Assembly: GCA_029309925.1 (NCBI GenBank)
Contig: JARKND010000001.1
Span: 186,001-250,000 of the forward strand
Length of the DNA stretch: 64,000 nt
DNA from: Fulvivirgaceae bacterium JP3-4
Lineage (GTDB): Bacteria; Bacteroidota; Bacteroidia; Cytophagales; Cyclobacteriaceae
Direction: 5' to 3'
Of the stretch, positions 7,604-16,942 are shown in pieces; within the stretch, counting starts at the first letter, position 1, and the number at the start of each line of letters is the position of its first letter. The notes beneath the pieces were generated by a model. It had not been told where the DNA came from. It did not search any database and worked only from the letters and a program-made list of their open reading frames with translations. The position numbers were made by a program, and so were the translations under genes.

Positions 7604-9880
7604 TTAGTTCACGTTCAGCTTTCTGTTGCCCGTCCCATAGTTGATATCTGCGGTATAAGTTTTTCCCGCCTGCGCTGTAATGGTAGAAGGGAAGACTCCA
7701 TTTTCGGCACCCTTGCGGTTCAGATTACGAAGGTACCCCGTTCCCTTATTTGTAATAGTATAAAGCCCTGTCCAGGAATACTCACCGGTCGAAATATCGA
7801 ACGAATTTGCGAGTAATATGCTGGCCCCCGACCCAGCCGCGCCAGTTACCGTTGGCTGCACAGAAACTGTCACGGGTGAATCGTAACCGTTTCCACGGTT
7901 AGTGTTCGGAATTGATTCTATCTCTCCCGCAGCATTGATATTATCAGCTGTGAGCGTGTGTTTCGCATTGGATGGGATTTCAGTCGTGACAATAATGGTC
8001 GGTGGAGAGCCTGACCTGGTAACCGTTCTCAGTATACGATTAGGTTCGCGTACAACTACATCGCCAGCGGATATCATTAATCTTGAAGACAGCGGAGACG
8101 TTGATTCAAATGTGCCAGAAAGTGACCAGGCTTCAACATCGGTTTCTGAAGGAATGACTGCCAAGGGTGAAGGTGGATAGGTTATTGACAAGGCAGGTAT
8201 TAAAGGATAGTCTGAGGTGTTTGTATTGTTTGGCACAACGGTCCAGTGAACAGGCAGACTAACAACTTCTATTGATGCATGGAGGTTACTTCCATCCACC
8301 AGTCCACCTCCACTTAAAATGAGTTGCGGTTTACTCGTATATCCCGATCCACCATTTGCCACATTGAAGCCAAAAAGCTCAGTGTTAAACACTCCAGTAA
8401 TTGCAGCGTTACTTCCTGGGTCATTTACATTTTGCTTTGTCACTGTCATCTTAAGCGATTTAGTACCACTAGCAACAGTCTGCTGATTGAAGGGCTTGAA
8501 GCCTGGTGTATTGTTGAAGGGAGCGAGGTTAATGGTAGCCGGAAGAGTACCAGCCTGTGTAACCAGGGCGTTTATACTGCTCAAAACCTCCTCAGTATCG
8601 TCTGACCTGACCCGTACAAGATTTAGTAATAGTAAAGATCCGGGTGAGTAACCAACCCCCACGTTAGTGACCGTAATTGACGAAACGTACGTCCGCATTA
8701 CGGCATTGACAACTGCGCCCTGCCCTCCGCCACCTGTAATCGAGATTGTCGGAACTGCACCACTCGAATAGTTACCACGGCTGATGATACGGTAAAATGT
8801 ATTTCCCAGTTCAACCACCTCTTGTGTCGAGCAAGTTCCGGCCCCAAGACTGCGTGCTACCGGTGTGTAATCAAAGGTAAGGCCTGAGCCCGCTGCGGGC
8901 GGAACTGAAAACACAAGCTTCGCACCAGCAACAGCAGGAATGGTATTGCCGAAACTCAATGGTGCTTGCGGGCCCCAGGTGGTTGGAACATCTCGGTACT
9001 CCGGTGCAGGAAGCGGAACAGCCTGGCCAGTGCCATTGTCGTAACCGTTAACGGCCATGCGCACTGTGCCTTCAATATTTGGAATGATGAGATTTATCGG
9101 AAGGCCTGCGGCTGTAGCAGGAACGGTCATAGTGTAAGTTCCGTCCTGTGCAACTGTTGCAACTCCTAAGCCCGCATTATCTTCAAAGGCAAAATTCGAA
9201 ATAAATGTGTTTGCAGGAAGGTTCATCAGACCTACCAGGTTTGCCCTGATCGTAATGCCTGTCGGCACTTCTTGAGCAAGATTCGTGACGTTGTTTTCGA
9301 TTACAACCTTGCCAGTGATTGTTGCTGTTGACTTTCCTCCCGCTGATGCTGAATACATTGGAATGAGTGCTTCTTCAAACCGTTTTGTCGGGGGAACATA
9401 TCGGTTTACCGTAACTCCGGTGATCGGGTTAGTTACAGGGATCGCCATTGGGTCATCTGGTTGTCCAAAGTCCACAGTTGCAGTAGAGCCTACGTACCCT
9501 GTCTTTTGAAAAGAAATTGTTCCGGAACCGATCACCACTTTTTCAAACATGACATTCCCCGTTGCATCAGTGATTCCGGTTTGGACAGCTTTTGTTCTTC
9601 CGGAAGAAATCGCATTTGCAGTGCTGGTGGTCAGGCTCACCGTTACTCCCTGGACAGGGATTCCATTTTCCCTCACCATCAGGTTTAATGAGAGCAGGTC
9701 TCCAGCTTCATTGACCGCGTTGATGTATTCTTTCACAGCTTGCTCACTCGCAGAGTCGTACATCGCTTTACGCGCTTGGAGCTGTTGTTGAATGAAATCC
9801 TGTTCGTTAAAATCATCTTTGCAGGCGATGATTGCAAGCCCGGCAGTAATTGCCATTGGTAGAGCACGAGACAAGTTCAT
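7604..9880 (-). CDS. Large surface-type lipoprotein, copy B
   Basis: 758 residues. The signal sequence ends in a lipobox (AIIAC) and the lipidated Cys is followed by KDDFNE, matching the K-(D/E)2 export signal described for surface lipoproteins in Bacteroidota. An alpha-helical stretch follows, then a carboxypeptidase-regulatory-like Ig fold (residues about 65-140: PVQGVTVSL, TDATGNVMFEKV, FQKTGYVG). The C-terminal half holds at least four repeats built on N-x-G-x-GY followed by a GGGG/GSGA turn (GVGYSPG, GSGYTSKP, GNGYDSP, GTGYLRN). It is a paralogue of the gene upstream at 9979. No enzymatic motif was found; a surface adhesin or matrix role is inference. Confidence 0.8.
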   Translation of the reverse strand: MNLSRALPMAITAGLAIIACKDDFNEQDFIQQQLQARKAMYDSASEQAVKEYINAVNEAGDLLSLNLMVRENGIPVQGVTVSLTTSTANAISSGRTKAVQTGITDATGNVMFEKVVIGSGTISFQKTGYVGSTATVDFGQPDDPMAIPVTNPITGVTVNRYVPPTKRFEEALIPMYSASAGGKSTATITGKVVIENNVTNLAQEVPTGITIRANLVGLMNLPANTFISNFAFEDNAGLGVATVAQDGTYTMTVPATAAGLPINLIIPNIEGTVRMAVNGYDNGTGQAVPLPAPEYRDVPTTWGPQAPLSFGNTIPAVAGAKLVFSVPPAAGSGLTFDYTPVARSLGAGTCSTQEVVELGNTFYRIISRGNYSSGAVPTISITGGGGQGAVVNAVMRTYVSSITVTNVGVGYSPGSLLLLNLVRVRSDDTEEVLSSINALVTQAGTLPATINLAPFNNTPGFKPFNQQTVASGTKSLKMTVTKQNVNDPGSNAAITGVFNTELFGFNVANGGSGYTSKPQLILSGGGLVDGSNLHASIEVVSLPVHWTVVPNNTNTSDYPLIPALSITYPPSPLAVIPSETDVEAWSLSGTFESTSPLSSRLMISAGDVVVREPNRILRTVTRSGSPPTIIVTTEIPSNAKHTLTADNINAAGEIESIPNTNRGNGYDSPVTVSVQPTVTGAAGSGASILLANSFDISTGEYSWTGLYTITNKGTGYLRNLNRKGAENGVFPSTITAQAGKTYTADINYGTGNRKLNVN

Positions 9881-9927
9881 AATTTTCGATTTAGTTTATT
9901 CTTATTCGAATAGGTTGTGAAAACGAG

Positions 9928-9966
9928 CTGAAAAAAAAAGCCGCCAGAACTGACGGCTTTTTTCTT
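9928..9966 (-). terminator. Terminator between the two lipoprotein paralogues
   Basis: AAAAAGCCG at 9935-9943 pairs with CGGCTTTTTT at 9954-9964 around AACTGA, with one internal mismatch. Read on the minus strand it follows the stop of the upstream paralogue by about 15 nt. Its core (AGCCGYCA/TGACGGCT) closely resembles the terminator at 7564-7584, so the duplication unit seems to have included the terminator. Confidence 0.85.
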
Positions 9967-9978
9967 TTGACAGTGATT

Positions 9979-12327
9979 CTAATTCACATTCATTTTTCTG
10001 TTACCGGTTCCGTAAACTATATCGGCAGTGTACGTTTTACCTGCCTGTGCCTGAATTGTAACAGTAAGGCCGCTGGCATTCTCCGCAGCCTTTTGATTCA
10101 GGTTGCTGAGGTAGCCAGATCCCTGGCTTTGGATGGTAGTCGCTCCTAACCAAGTATACTCCAATGTTAAGGGGTCAAAAAAATTAGTGAGTGTGATGGC
10201 GGCCCCAGAGCCTGGCGCCCCGGCAATTGCCGGTTGCACCGAGACTGTAAGAGGTGCATTGTAGCCGTTTCCTAGATTTCCAGCTCCTGGGAAACTTGTA
10301 ATAGAACCCTGTAGGATGTTGGCGGGCAGCAAAGGTCTTGCAGCGTTCTGCGGTGTTTCGGTCGTCACTAGGATAGTTGGTTTGCCTCCGGATTTAGTGT
10401 TCGTTCGTAACACTCGAGCAGGCTCACGCTTTACGATATCGCCATTTGAAACAGTTAGCCTACTTGTTAGTGAGGTAAACCCTATCTCTAGATCTCCTGA
10501 AGCTGACCAAACCTGTACAACGGTTTCTGCTGGTATATCACCGTTAGGACCAACCGGATAGGTGACAGTACAAACTGGCACGAGTGGGTAATCCGTAGCG
10601 CTCGTATTGTTTGGCGAAATCGTCCAATTTACCGGAAAATCGACAACCTGTACAGATGCATGATCGGCACTGCCATCTGCAAGTCCTCCGCCTGTGAATG
10701 TAATCGTAGGAGCGCTTGTAAATCCACTTCCGGGATTCGCCAGTCCGCTTCCTGCATTTAGTAACGGGTCAAAGGAAATGCGTTCTAATTCGGTCTTAAA
10801 CACGGCACTTACAACTCCTTCGGTATTATCTGGCCCATCTCCGGTCACAGAAATTCTTAACGATTTGAGATTGGTGCTGGTCATAGTTACCTGGTTGTTA
10901 GGATGCCACCCAATTGAATTTGCGAAAGCAGCCAAATCGATAGTGGGTGGCAATGTCCCAGTTGATGTGGCTTGAACGGTAATCGCGTCACCTTGATTAA
11001 ATACTAAGTCATCATGTCGCACGCGTTGGACCCGTAATGTAATATTGCTGTTGGGTGTGTATCCAGCGCCTACGTTTGTGACCGTCAGCGCAGCCACATA
11101 AGTCCGCATAAACACATCCGCAACAGCACCCTGCCCGCCACCTCCGCTAATCGACACTGCTGGCGCGGGGCCGCTGCCATAGTTGCCCCGACTTGCAATC
11201 TTGAAAAATGTCTCGCCCACTTGCATTGTTTCAGCCGAACTGATTGGCGTCCCTGTGCTTGTAACAAGCGGTCGTGGAACCGGTGTGAAGTCAAATGTCA
11301 ACCCTGTACCTGCAGCCGGTGGTTGCGAATAAACGAGTTTTGCGCCTGCTACTCCTGGAACAGTATTTCCGAAGCCGGTAGGTGCCTGCGGGCCCCAACT
11401 GGTTGGAACATTTCGATACTCAGGGCCGTTAGCCAGCGGAACAATAACGCCCGCGCCATTGTCCACTCCATTCACTGCCATCCTGCAATTTCCTTCGATG
11501 TTTGGTACGATCATGTTAATTGTAGTTCCAGCCGCAGTTGCCGGAACAATCATTGTGTATGTACCATCTGCAGCAATCGTAGCACGACCCAGTGTGCTGT
11601 TATCACTTAAAACATAGGAAGTGAAGAAACCTTGGTTGTTTGGCAACAGGTTCGTCAGGTTTGCACGCAATACAATTCCCGTTGGAACTTCTGGTGTAAG
11701 GTTGGTCACGTCATTTTCGATAGTCACCTTACCTGTAATGGTTGCGGTTGATCCTTCAGAAGCTGTTGCAGAGATCATCTGCACTACTGCTTCTTCGAAA
11801 CGTTTCTGTGGTGCTATGTAATACGTGTACGTTCCGCTTCCATTCGGGTTCGGTACTTGCACGGGTACAGGCGCAAGGGCAAGAGAACTGAAATCATAAG
11901 TAGCCGATGCGCTAACGTAGCCAGTCTTTGAAAAGGTTGCCGTACCTGATCCGATTGTTACACGGTCGAAAACAACATTTCCGGTTGCATCTGTTGTTCC
12001 TGTTGTAACCGCATTTGTGCGGCCGGATGAGATTTCGTTCGTTGTACCGGATGAAAGCGTAACCGTTACACCTGGCAACGGATTTCCGTTTTCGCGCAGG
12101 ATAAGAGACACAGAGAGGAGATCGCCAGCCTCATTCGCTGCGTTGATATACGATTGAACCGCTTCTTTGCTTGTCGAGTCGTTGCGTTGCCGCATCACTT
12201 CATCCTGCTTGAGCTTTAATTCGGATTGTAAGCGCAAAAATTCTTCTTCGTTGAAATCATCTTTACACGCTACGATAGCAAATGCTGCGAGAGCCGCTAT
12301 CATTGTTAAACTAAGTAATCGTTTCAT
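9979..12327 (-). CDS. Large surface-type lipoprotein, copy A
   Basis: 782 residues, paralogous over its whole length to the gene at 7604. Signal peptide with lipobox (FAIVAC), then KDDFNEEEF, again a surface-export type acidic signal after the Cys. A helical segment, a regulatory-like Ig fold (PLPGVTVTLSSGTTNE, TDATGNVVFDRV, FSKTGYVS) and the repeat region follow (GAGYTPN, GSGFTSAP, GNGYNAP, GSGYLSN). The shared cores SGGGGQGAV and VSVQP.. GAPGSGAAI show alignment of the repeats between copies. It starts 35 nt after the stop of the barrel gene at 12363 and is probably co-transcribed with it. No catalytic signature is visible. Confidence 0.8.
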   Translation of the reverse strand: MKRLLSLTMIAALAAFAIVACKDDFNEEEFLRLQSELKLKQDEVMRQRNDSTSKEAVQSYINAANEAGDLLSVSLILRENGNPLPGVTVTLSSGTTNEISSGRTNAVTTGTTDATGNVVFDRVTIGSGTATFSKTGYVSASATYDFSSLALAPVPVQVPNPNGSGTYTYYIAPQKRFEEAVVQMISATASEGSTATITGKVTIENDVTNLTPEVPTGIVLRANLTNLLPNNQGFFTSYVLSDNSTLGRATIAADGTYTMIVPATAAGTTINMIVPNIEGNCRMAVNGVDNGAGVIVPLANGPEYRNVPTSWGPQAPTGFGNTVPGVAGAKLVYSQPPAAGTGLTFDFTPVPRPLVTSTGTPISSAETMQVGETFFKIASRGNYGSGPAPAVSISGGGGQGAVADVFMRTYVAALTVTNVGAGYTPNSNITLRVQRVRHDDLVFNQGDAITVQATSTGTLPPTIDLAAFANSIGWHPNNQVTMTSTNLKSLRISVTGDGPDNTEGVVSAVFKTELERISFDPLLNAGSGLANPGSGFTSAPTITFTGGGLADGSADHASVQVVDFPVNWTISPNNTSATDYPLVPVCTVTYPVGPNGDIPAETVVQVWSASGDLEIGFTSLTSRLTVSNGDIVKREPARVLRTNTKSGGKPTILVTTETPQNAARPLLPANILQGSITSFPGAGNLGNGYNAPLTVSVQPAIAGAPGSGAAITLTNFFDPLTLEYTWLGATTIQSQGSGYLSNLNQKAAENASGLTVTIQAQAGKTYTADIVYGTGNRKMNVN

Positions 12328-12362
12328 GTGAGTTGGTTATTAATTGATTATTGTTTTAGAGA

Positions 12363-13139
12363 CTAGAAATTCAAGATGGACATTGAGAAATTGATCGACA
12401 GTGTTGACGAATACAGATTTCCGCCTGTGCCGGGAATACCGATGTCGCTGCCGTTGCCCGGTGATGCAAAACGGAACTGGTTGAGATTGTTGAGGCCATG
12501 CCGGTAGCGTATATCCATTCCGAAAGTGCGCTCACCAGTCTTCACTTTTATACCCATACCCAGCCACAGACTCCACTGATTGCGCAGGTAGTTGTCTGTA
12601 ACATTTTCTTTCTGGTAGGAGACATCCATTTCAGGCATATTGTAAGTGGAAGACGAACTTGAGCTACTCGATGACGATCCGAGTTGATCGTTGAATGAAT
12701 AGCGCTTCGTATGCACTTCCATTGCTGACATAGTCATCGCATAGCTTGCACCGACAACAATAAAAGGCACGATGGTCTGATCGGTAAGTTCTGGGAGCGT
12801 GGCTTCAACAAGAACCGGTAATACCAGGTTATGGAACCTCACGCTCGGGTTGATGTGATGGACGTAATAGATATTGTCTGAGACGGCTCCATAATACTTG
12901 GAGTAGTTCGGCCTTGCACCTCCTTCCAGCGAATACTGCGGTTCTATCTTTACCGATAAAAAAGAATTGAATTGATACGACCCGTACGCACCAAGGCTTA
13001 CGCCTATTGTGGTTCCGGGTTGCTGAAACTGATTTAAGTTCACTCCGGTTTTAGCGCCAACTGAAATTTGTCCTCGGGCGTGAAATGACATCACACAACA
13101 TCCGAGGGCACATAAAATGGTCACGAGCTTTTTAGTCAT
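12363..13139 (-). CDS. Outer-membrane beta-barrel (porin-family) protein
   Basis: 258 residues from the ATG at 13139, chosen because it begins a signal peptide (KKLVTILCALGC... ARGQ). The mature part starts ISVGAKTGVNLNQF, the usual opening of small Bacteroidota barrel proteins, and shows alternating strands (GVSLGAYGSYQFN, FLSVKIEPQYSLEGG, SLWLGMGIKVKTGERTFGMDIRYRHGLNN) ending in a strand with a C-terminal Phe (SMSILNF). An extracellular-loop candidate contains a run of about nine serines (around residue 160 of this protein). It probably leads an operon with the lipoprotein genes downstream, which would put barrel and surface lipoproteins together. Confidence 0.8.
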   Translation of the reverse strand: MTKKLVTILCALGCCVMSFHARGQISVGAKTGVNLNQFQQPGTTIGVSLGAYGSYQFNSFLSVKIEPQYSLEGGARPNYSKYYGAVSDNIYYVHHINPSVRFHNLVLPVLVEATLPELTDQTIVPFIVVGASYAMTMSAMEVHTKRYSFNDQLGSSSSSSSSSSTYNMPEMDVSYQKENVTDNYLRNQWSLWLGMGIKVKTGERTFGMDIRYRHGLNNLNQFRFASPGNGSDIGIPGTGGNLYSSTLSINFSMSILNF

Positions 13140-13491
13140 AATTAGATTAGATGAAATTGAATTAGTTGAATTGTGAGAGGATGAATTCTTCTTCACGAAG
13201 AATCATAAAGGATACCGCGAGTCATGATAACAGGATTAATTAACCAAGAGGTTGCACATTTTTGTTAGCAACATTTTTAGTTAAATCCTGGGGGAGGAGA
13301 TTAAACTGAAACGTTTACCCGATTTCTTTTCTTTGATTTTTACACCGTTCGCTGCGATGTAATTTTTGTGAAAATGGTGCAAGCTGTTAGCTCAATTGAT
13401 CGGCTCCGATTTTCAACTACTCAAATGTATACGTTGATTTTATAAGAAGTAATCATTACTTAAAAATTTTAAACTGAAGTACAGGAAATGT

Positions 13492-13532
13492 GGTATAGCC
13501 ATACCGTTGTGATACCCGATATATAGGGTATC
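13492..13532. promoter_or_regulatory. Twin dyad, possible operator
   Basis: GGTATAGCCATACC (13492-13505) is followed 5 nt later by GATACCC-N8-GGGTATC (13511-13532). The half-sites GGTAT/ATACC recur in both dyads, as expected for a regulator bound twice. No T-run follows, so a terminator is unlikely. No adjacent regulator gene is present to assign it to. Confidence 0.4.
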
Positions 13533-13551
13533 ATTCAACTTTACTCTTCGA

Positions 13552-13590
13552 GATTTGAAATTTTAAAATTTGAAATTTGAAATTTGAGGA
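13552..13590. repeat. ATTTGAAATTT low-complexity repeat
   Basis: Four to five overlapping units of AAATTTGA in a row with a self-complementary AAATTTTAAAATTT centre. It resembles the arm sequences of the paired-arm elements elsewhere in the window, though only one compact block is visible here. Confidence 0.6.
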
Positions 13591-14001
13591 GCTTGCTCTC
13601 TCATTGTGGTGGGATCAATTCGTAAGCACCGCCATTGCTTAGTGCTAGGCTTAGACAGATGTTGCAGAACAATAGGTTGGAGCCTGATGCACATAATTTC
13701 GAAAGATAGATGTAGGGATACCCGCAATATCCAGCGATAAATTTTTACAGTCATATCTTTTTTAATACTTCGTAGTATGTCTCGCTGAAACCGTAGCTTT
13801 TTTTATTGCGATGGCGTTGTAGCCGCTGATGTTCGGCAATGAGATCCAGAAATACTTCCCTCTTTGAACTAGATTACCTAACCGATGTGAATACCAGCGG
13901 ATTTATGCAGTCAAATTCCTTTGTGCAACTTCGTGCCCCTTTGAGTCTTCGTGCCTCAAAAAACCGCTAAAACGAAATAATTTAAATGTCCGGATTTCTT
14001 C

Positions 14002-14009
14002 TATTTTTG
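14002..14009 (+). promoter_or_regulatory. Candidate -7 element for sucD
   Basis: TATTTTTG fits the Bacteroidota -7 consensus TAnnTTTG and lies 24 nt before the sucD ATG. No clear TTG -33 element at the right spacing was found, so this is tentative. Confidence 0.35.
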
Positions 14010-14032
14010 TGCTTCATTAAATCGGATTCCCC

Positions 14033-14908
14033 ATGAGTGTTCTCGTAAATAAGAATTCACGCGTAATTGTTCAAGGTTTTACTGGTTCGGAGGGCTCGTT
14101 CCATGCCGGCCAGATGATCGAATACGGTACTAATGTAGTAGGAGGTGTAACGCCAGGTAAAGGCGGTTCAGAACACCTTGGCAGACCCGTGTTTAACTCT
14201 GTAAAAGAAGCGGTTACAAAGACCGGTGCGGATGTTTCCATCATCTTTGTGCCACCCGCATTTGCTGCCGATGCAATCATGGAAGCTGCAGAAGCAGGTA
14301 TCAAGGTGATTGTCGCTATCACGGAAGGAATCCCCGTGAAGGACATGATGGTGGCTAAGAAATATATTCAGAACAAAGGAATTGTATTGATAGGACCGAA
14401 CTGCCCGGGAGTAATCACACCGGGGGAGGCGAAAGTCGGAATCATGCCGGGTTTCGTTTTCAAAAAAGGAAGAGTAGGAATTGTATCGAAATCAGGTACG
14501 CTGACCTACGAAGCTGCAGACCAGATCGTGAAAGCCGGACTGGGAATTTCAACGGCCATCGGTATCGGTGGTGATCCGATCATTGGAACACCGACAAAAG
14601 ATGCGGTTGAAATGCTAATGGATGATCCCGAGACTGACGCGATTGTAATGATCGGTGAGATCGGTGGAAACTATGAGCCGGTGGCTGCACGCTGGATTAA
14701 AGAAAGCGGAAATAAGAAACCAGTTGTTGGCTTCATCGCAGGTCAGACAGCTCCTCCCGGAAGAAGAATGGGTCACGCGGGTGCGATCATTGGTGGTGCT
14801 GAGGATACTGCAGCGGCAAAAATGAAGATCCTTAAAGAATGTGGTGTGCACGTAGTTGAATCTCCGGCAGAAATCGGGGAGACGATGCTGAAGGTGTTGA
14901 AAAAATAA
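14033..14908 (+). CDS. sucD: Succinyl-CoA synthetase, alpha subunit
   Basis: 291 residues, normal family length. This TCA-cycle subunit binds CoA and carries the phosphohistidine intermediate; together with SucC it converts succinyl-CoA to succinate while making ATP or GTP. CoA-binding Rossmann part: [27 protein letters not shown], and the middle [13 protein letters not shown]. Active-site His is in GHAGAIIGG (His248). sucC is not adjacent, as is common in Bacteroidota, where sucC and sucD are unlinked. It stands alone, with terminator-like hairpins behind it. Confidence 0.97.
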   Translation: MSVLVNKNSRVIVQGFTGSEGSFHAGQMIEYGTNVVGGVTPGKGGSEHLGRPVFNSVKEAVTKTGADVSIIFVPPAFAADAIMEAAEAGIKVIVAITEGIPVKDMMVAKKYIQNKGIVLIGPNCPGVITPGEAKVGIMPGFVFKKGRVGIVSKSGTLTYEAADQIVKAGLGISTAIGIGGDPIIGTPTKDAVEMLMDDPETDAIVMIGEIGGNYEPVAARWIKESGNKKPVVGFIAGQTAPPGRRMGHAGAIIGGAEDTAAAKMKILKECGVHVVESPAEIGETMLKVLKK

Positions 14909-14934
14909 ATCACCCCCCTGCCCTGAAGGGGTTC

Positions 14935-14959
14935 TTAGGGTAACTCCTAATATTTTTTT
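14935..14959 (+). terminator. Candidate terminator after sucD
   Basis: TTAGG (14935-14939) pairs with CCTAA (14946-14950) and is followed by TATTTTTTT. The stem is short (5-6 bp) but the T-run is good. A preceding CCCCT/AGGGG dyad (14915-14931) lacks a T-run. Confidence 0.5.
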
Positions 14960-14972
14960 GAGATAATACTTT

Positions 14973-15005
14973 ATGCGAATGTTTAACAGCATTCGCATTT
15001 GTATT
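14973..15005 (+). terminator. Second hairpin after sucD
   Basis: ATGCGAATG (14973-14981), loop TTTAACAG, CATTCGCAT (14990-14998), followed by TTGTATTT. A nine-base perfect stem with a poor T-run; probably a transcription end or mRNA 3' stabiliser. Confidence 0.5.
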
Positions 15006-15159
15006 TACAACCACTGATGATCAGTTCCATTCATCGAGAACCTCAGCGCGCTTTTCTTTGTCGCAGCGTTTTTCTTACCGGGATGGCTCGAGGAACGCTA
15101 GGGTACGCGATAAGCGCTTTCAAACTTTAAACGCTAACGACTCACAGGTCTGACAGAGC

Positions 15160-15414
15160 CTAACTCTTGGGAGGTCTGATTTCGTCCTCGAGCCTTTTGT
15201 TAAACTCGTCAATGCCGGAGATCACCGTTACGCTTTCCGGATCGTTCTCAGTGTTGTCGTCAACGAACAGAATTTCGGCAAAAATATTCCGGAACATATA
15301 CATATAGATGTATCGGCCATTCTTCCAACGAGAGCCAAGGCTGATGCCCCTCTTTTTCATGAACTTTGCCTGGGCTGGAAGACTCAAACGCTTAAAGAAA
15401 AATTTAGTGATCAT
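15160..15414 (-). CDS. Small conserved-looking cytoplasmic protein
   Basis: 84 residues from the ATG at 15414. Basic N-terminal half (MITKFFFKRLSLPAQAKFMKKRG) with ISLGSRWKNGRYIYMYMFRNIFAEILFVDDNTE in the middle and an acidic, charged C-terminus (DEFNKRLEDEIRPPKS). No signal peptide or membrane helix. The composition is protein-like and the pattern resembles small Bacteroidota hypothetical proteins, but I cannot name a family. It is followed by no strong terminator. Confidence 0.6.
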   Translation of the reverse strand: MITKFFFKRLSLPAQAKFMKKRGISLGSRWKNGRYIYMYMFRNIFAEILFVDDNTENDPESVTVISGIDEFNKRLEDEIRPPKS

Positions 15415-15451
15415 AGCTGTGTAGAACCAGTTACTCACAAAGCACACCAAA

Positions 15452-15487
15452 TTAAAAAAGCCTCAAATTTTGAATATTCGAGGCTTT
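15452..15487 (-). terminator. Terminator of the phoH-family gene
   Basis: Read on the minus strand, AAGCCTC (15486-15480) pairs with GAGGCTT (15464-15458), with a partly self-complementary AT-rich loop, then TTTTTAAT. It lies about 40 nt after the stop at 15528. Confidence 0.85.
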
Positions 15488-15527
15488 GATGTCCTAGTTA
15501 AATCCTGTTTTGGGAAAAAATCCCAAT

Positions 15528-16865
15528 TTAAAGAAGTTGGTTTGCCAAGTTGGCCAGCTCCGAACGCTCGCCCTTTTCAAGCGTGATGTGGGCGTAAAGC
15601 TCGTTGTCCTTCAGCCTGTCGATCAGAGTCGAAAGTCCATTACTTTGCGAATCCAGATAAGGCGTGTCGATCTGATAGATGTCGCCCGTGAAAATGATCT
15701 TCGTGTTTTCGCCTGCGCGGGTAATAATCGTTTTCACTTCGTGCGGTGTCAGATTCTGCGCCTCATCAACGATGAAGCAGATATTGGATAAACTTCTTCC
15801 GCGGATGTACGCGAGCGGAGTGATCACAAGTTTCTCCTGGTTCACCATCTCGGTGATCTTCGAATACTCCTTATCGGTTTCGCTATACTGATTCTGGATG
15901 AACTTCAGGTTGTCCCAAAGCGGCTCCATGTATGGATTCACTTTTGACTTGATATCACCCGGCAGGTATCCGATGTCTTTGTTGCTGAGTGGAACGATCG
16001 GACGTGCCAGATAAATTTGTTTGTACTCGCGTTTTTGTTCAAGCGCTGCGGCTAATGCGAGAAGCGTTTTACCCGTACCTGCCACTCCCTGGATTGACAC
16101 CAGTTTTATTTCGGGTTTGAGTGCAGCGTGGATGGCAAAAGTCTGTTCGGCATTGCGTGGCTTTACACCATACACAGAGCGCTTCTCAACATGCTCCAGC
16201 ATTTCGTTGAGCGGATTGTAATAGGCAAGTGCTGATTTTTTTCCGCTGCGCAGGATGTAGTAGTGATTCTTGACTACTTCAACTTTGCCAAGAATATCTT
16301 TCGGAAGGCAATAGCCTTTTTCATACAGCAAGTTGATCACATCAGAGTCGACATCTTCAATGATTGTCTTACCGGTATAAAGCGAAGAGATGTTCTGAAC
16401 TTTACCAGTGGTGTAGTCTTCTGCCTGAAGGCCGAGTGATTTTGCTTTCAGTCGCAGGTTGACATCCTTTGAGACAATGATCACTCGCTTGTCCTTCTCT
16501 TCTTTCTGAAGCTGGAGTGCGCTGTTGAGAATCCTGTGATCGGCTTTTACCTCGTTGAAGACTTTGTTGGCATCGATGGCGCTGTGCATGTCCATCAGCA
16601 CCTTGAATTTTCCCTTGCCTTTTCCGTTGATCGGATTCCACTGGTGGAGGAGTTGATCTTTGGCAAGTTTGTCGATGAGGCGGATGAATTCGCGCGCCTC
16701 AAAATTCTTTGTATCGTTACCTTTCTTGAAGTTGTCCAGTTCCTCGAGAACGGTTATCGGGATGCCGACATCGTGTTCATCGAAATTGAGGATGGAGTTG
16801 TGTTCATAAATTATTACAGACGTGTCGAGTACGAAGATCTTCTTTTCCTTCTTGGATTTAGACAT
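15528..16865 (-). CDS. PIN-PhoH ATPase (YlaK/PhoH2 type)
   Basis: 445 residues. The N-terminal PIN nuclease domain (about residues 8-150) opens with KKIFVLDTSVIIYEH, with the first catalytic Asp in LDTS, and shows further acidic residues (FEAREFIRLID, DLKADHRILNSAL region, VSKDVNLRLKA). The C-terminal PhoH ATPase has Walker A GVAGTGKTLLALAAALEQ (about residue 260) and Walker B CFIVDEAQNLTPHE. PhoH2 proteins of this plan act as RNA helicase-nucleases in some bacteria. No antitoxin gene precedes it. A stand-alone transcript with its own terminator is likely. Confidence 0.92.
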   Translation of the reverse strand: MSKSKKEKKIFVLDTSVIIYEHNSILNFDEHDVGIPITVLEELDNFKKGNDTKNFEAREFIRLIDKLAKDQLLHQWNPINGKGKGKFKVLMDMHSAIDANKVFNEVKADHRILNSALQLQKEEKDKRVIIVSKDVNLRLKAKSLGLQAEDYTTGKVQNISSLYTGKTIIEDVDSDVINLLYEKGYCLPKDILGKVEVVKNHYYILRSGKKSALAYYNPLNEMLEHVEKRSVYGVKPRNAEQTFAIHAALKPEIKLVSIQGVAGTGKTLLALAAALEQKREYKQIYLARPIVPLSNKDIGYLPGDIKSKVNPYMEPLWDNLKFIQNQYSETDKEYSKITEMVNQEKLVITPLAYIRGRSLSNICFIVDEAQNLTPHEVKTIITRAGENTKIIFTGDIYQIDTPYLDSQSNGLSTLIDRLKDNELYAHITLEKGERSELANLANQLL

Positions 16866-16942
16866 GCTTCACAAAGAACTTGGTTTACGAAATGTAATGA
16901 AACGAACGGAAAATTTTTATCGTTTCGATTATTTTTTTTCGA

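Larger units (their letters stand above)
13140..14032. other. Gene-free stretch before sucD
   Basis: About 890 bases with no convincing gene. It must hold the promoter for the minus-strand barrel operon and that for sucD. Visible structure: two adjacent dyads at 13492-13505 (GGTAT..ATACC) and 13511-13532 (GATACCC..GGGTATC), an AT-rich ATTTGAAATTT repeat at 13552-13590, and a TATTTTTG hexamer-type element at 14002. The rest shows nothing I recognise. Confidence 0.6.

Noticed and set aside
12640-12700. Serine run in the barrel protein as a frameshift-prone tract
   Set aside because: The codons differ and the frame is kept to the end; it looks like an ordinary loop.
13563-13754. ORF of 63 residues on the minus strand
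   Set aside because: It runs through the ATTTGAAATTT repeat and lacks protein-like composition.
14911-14931. CCCCT/AGGGG dyad as the sucD terminator
   Set aside because: No T-run follows; the next hairpin at 14935 is better.
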